Source: Sulfurospirillum arcachonense DSM 9755 (GTDB lineage: Bacteria > Campylobacterota > Campylobacteria > Campylobacterales > Sulfurospirillaceae). Taken from it: 64,000 nt of DNA. How positions within the stretch are numbered: position 1 is the stretch's first letter; each line of letters begins with the position of its first letter. Under the pieces are notes generated by a model, which saw nothing but the letters and a program-made list of their open reading frames with translations, had not been told where the DNA came from and ran no database searches. Shown here piece by piece: positions 63,789 through 64,000 of the stretch. Both the position numbers and the translations under genes were made by a program. The stretch is from positions 62,001-126,000 of the forward strand of contig NZ_JFBL01000007.1 of the NCBI RefSeq assembly GCF_000597725.1, in the 5' to 3' direction.

Positions 63789-64000
63789 TGGCTAAAAGAA
63801 CAGCCATTATTGATATTGGTTCAAACTCAGCTAGAATGGTTGTTTTTGAAAAAAGTAGTCCTTATGCTTTTCACCTCATTAAAGAGATTAAAAGTCGCAT
63901 AAGAATTGGAGAAGGTGCGTATGAAAATGGTAGTCTTCTCCAAGAAGAACCTATGCAAAGAGCTTACAATGCATTAGAAGATTTTACGCATATTATTAAA
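63788..64000 (+). CDS. Ppx/GppA phosphatase, N-terminal part
   Basis: The first 71 residues are in the window and the frame is open at the right edge. It begins MAKRTAIIDIGSNSARMVVF, the phosphate-binding loop of the exopolyphosphatase/pppGpp phosphatase family of the ASKHA fold, and continues EIKSRIRIGEGAYENG. Its start overlaps the ferredoxin stop (TAATG). Confidence 0.88.
   Translation, partial: MAKRTAIIDIGSNSARMVVFEKSSPYAFHLIKEIKSRIRIGEGAYENGSLLQEEPMQRAYNALEDFTHIIK

Noticed and set aside
1-64000. CRISPR arrays, insertion sequences, prophage, tRNA or rRNA genes
   Set aside because: The gaps between genes are under 300 bases; I saw no direct repeat-spacer arrays, transposase motifs, cloverleaf-like sequences with CCA ends, or rRNA sequence.

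Overview
The window looks like a chromosomal segment of a low-GC Campylobacterota (Epsilonproteobacteria) bacterium, most likely an Arcobacteraceae member. The support is strong A/T bias, weak -35 promoters, frequent TTG starts, a Wolinella-type sulfite respiration operon, and a response regulator whose DNA-binding half matches HsrA/CosR of Helicobacter and Campylobacter. The family-level placement is inference. I see no rRNA, tRNA, insertion sequence, prophage or CRISPR, and almost every base lies in or next to a gene. REGION 1 (1-9.7 kb): an mccABCD operon on the minus strand (left end cut by the window) encodes an octaheme copper sulfite reductase with its isomerase, iron-sulfur and NrfD-type quinol-oxidising partners. 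Facing it are two two-component systems, one with a c-heme sensor. Each is accompanied by a copy of the same small exported protein, so this looks like a respiratory enzyme with its own sensory apparatus. REGION 2 (9.7-14.6 kb): xseA and ubiE on the minus strand; a HemN/HutW-like radical SAM protein, a lipoprotein and a DUF4197-type protein on the plus strand. REGION 3 (14.6-27.7 kb): an aryl polyene-type pigment locus. A first minus-strand unit carries an 11-residue-repeat exported protein, ACP, ketosynthase, chain-length-factor-like partner, two hotdog dehydratases, glycosyltransferase, acyltransferase, HAL-family ammonia lyase and ketoreductase. A second carries a membrane protein, LolA-like carrier, MMPL exporter and AMP ligase. 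Two plus-strand lipoproteins sit between them and a methyltransferase diverges from the first unit. Together they should make an aromatic starter, extend and reduce it into a polyene, attach it to a lipid and export it to the outer membrane. REGION 4 (27.7-37.6 kb): an unrecognised protein, a manganese pyrophosphatase, a radical SAM/methyltransferase fusion, and a MarR-TolC-adaptor-RND efflux operon with an inverted-repeat operator just upstream. REGION 5 (37.6-43.8 kb): a four-gene operon of M20 peptidase, RimK-like ATP-grasp ligase, ATP-grasp/helix-hairpin-helix fusion and M14 carboxypeptidase. This peptide write-and-erase set is the best candidate here for an undescribed pathway. REGION 6 (43.9-58.3 kb): a long minus-strand housekeeping array, nadA-nadC-flhB-(membrane protein)-nrnA-like-M23-minC-lpxC-tsaB-thrB-ylxR-infB-rbfA-rimP-ribD-tauE-like. 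REGION 7 (58.3-64 kb): plsY, an M48 peptidase and DUF898 protein, folB, the HsrA/CosR-like regulator with its own histidine kinase, a ferredoxin and the start of a Ppx/GppA phosphatase. ACROSS THE WINDOW: a palindrome, TTACATGTAA, occurs 17 times exactly, with 11 more copies of its core TACATGTA. About 2-3 cores and well under one full 10-mer would be expected from base composition. Nearly all are inside genes, in two different reading frames. It behaves like a highly iterated palindrome selected at DNA level and is the most unexpected signal I found.
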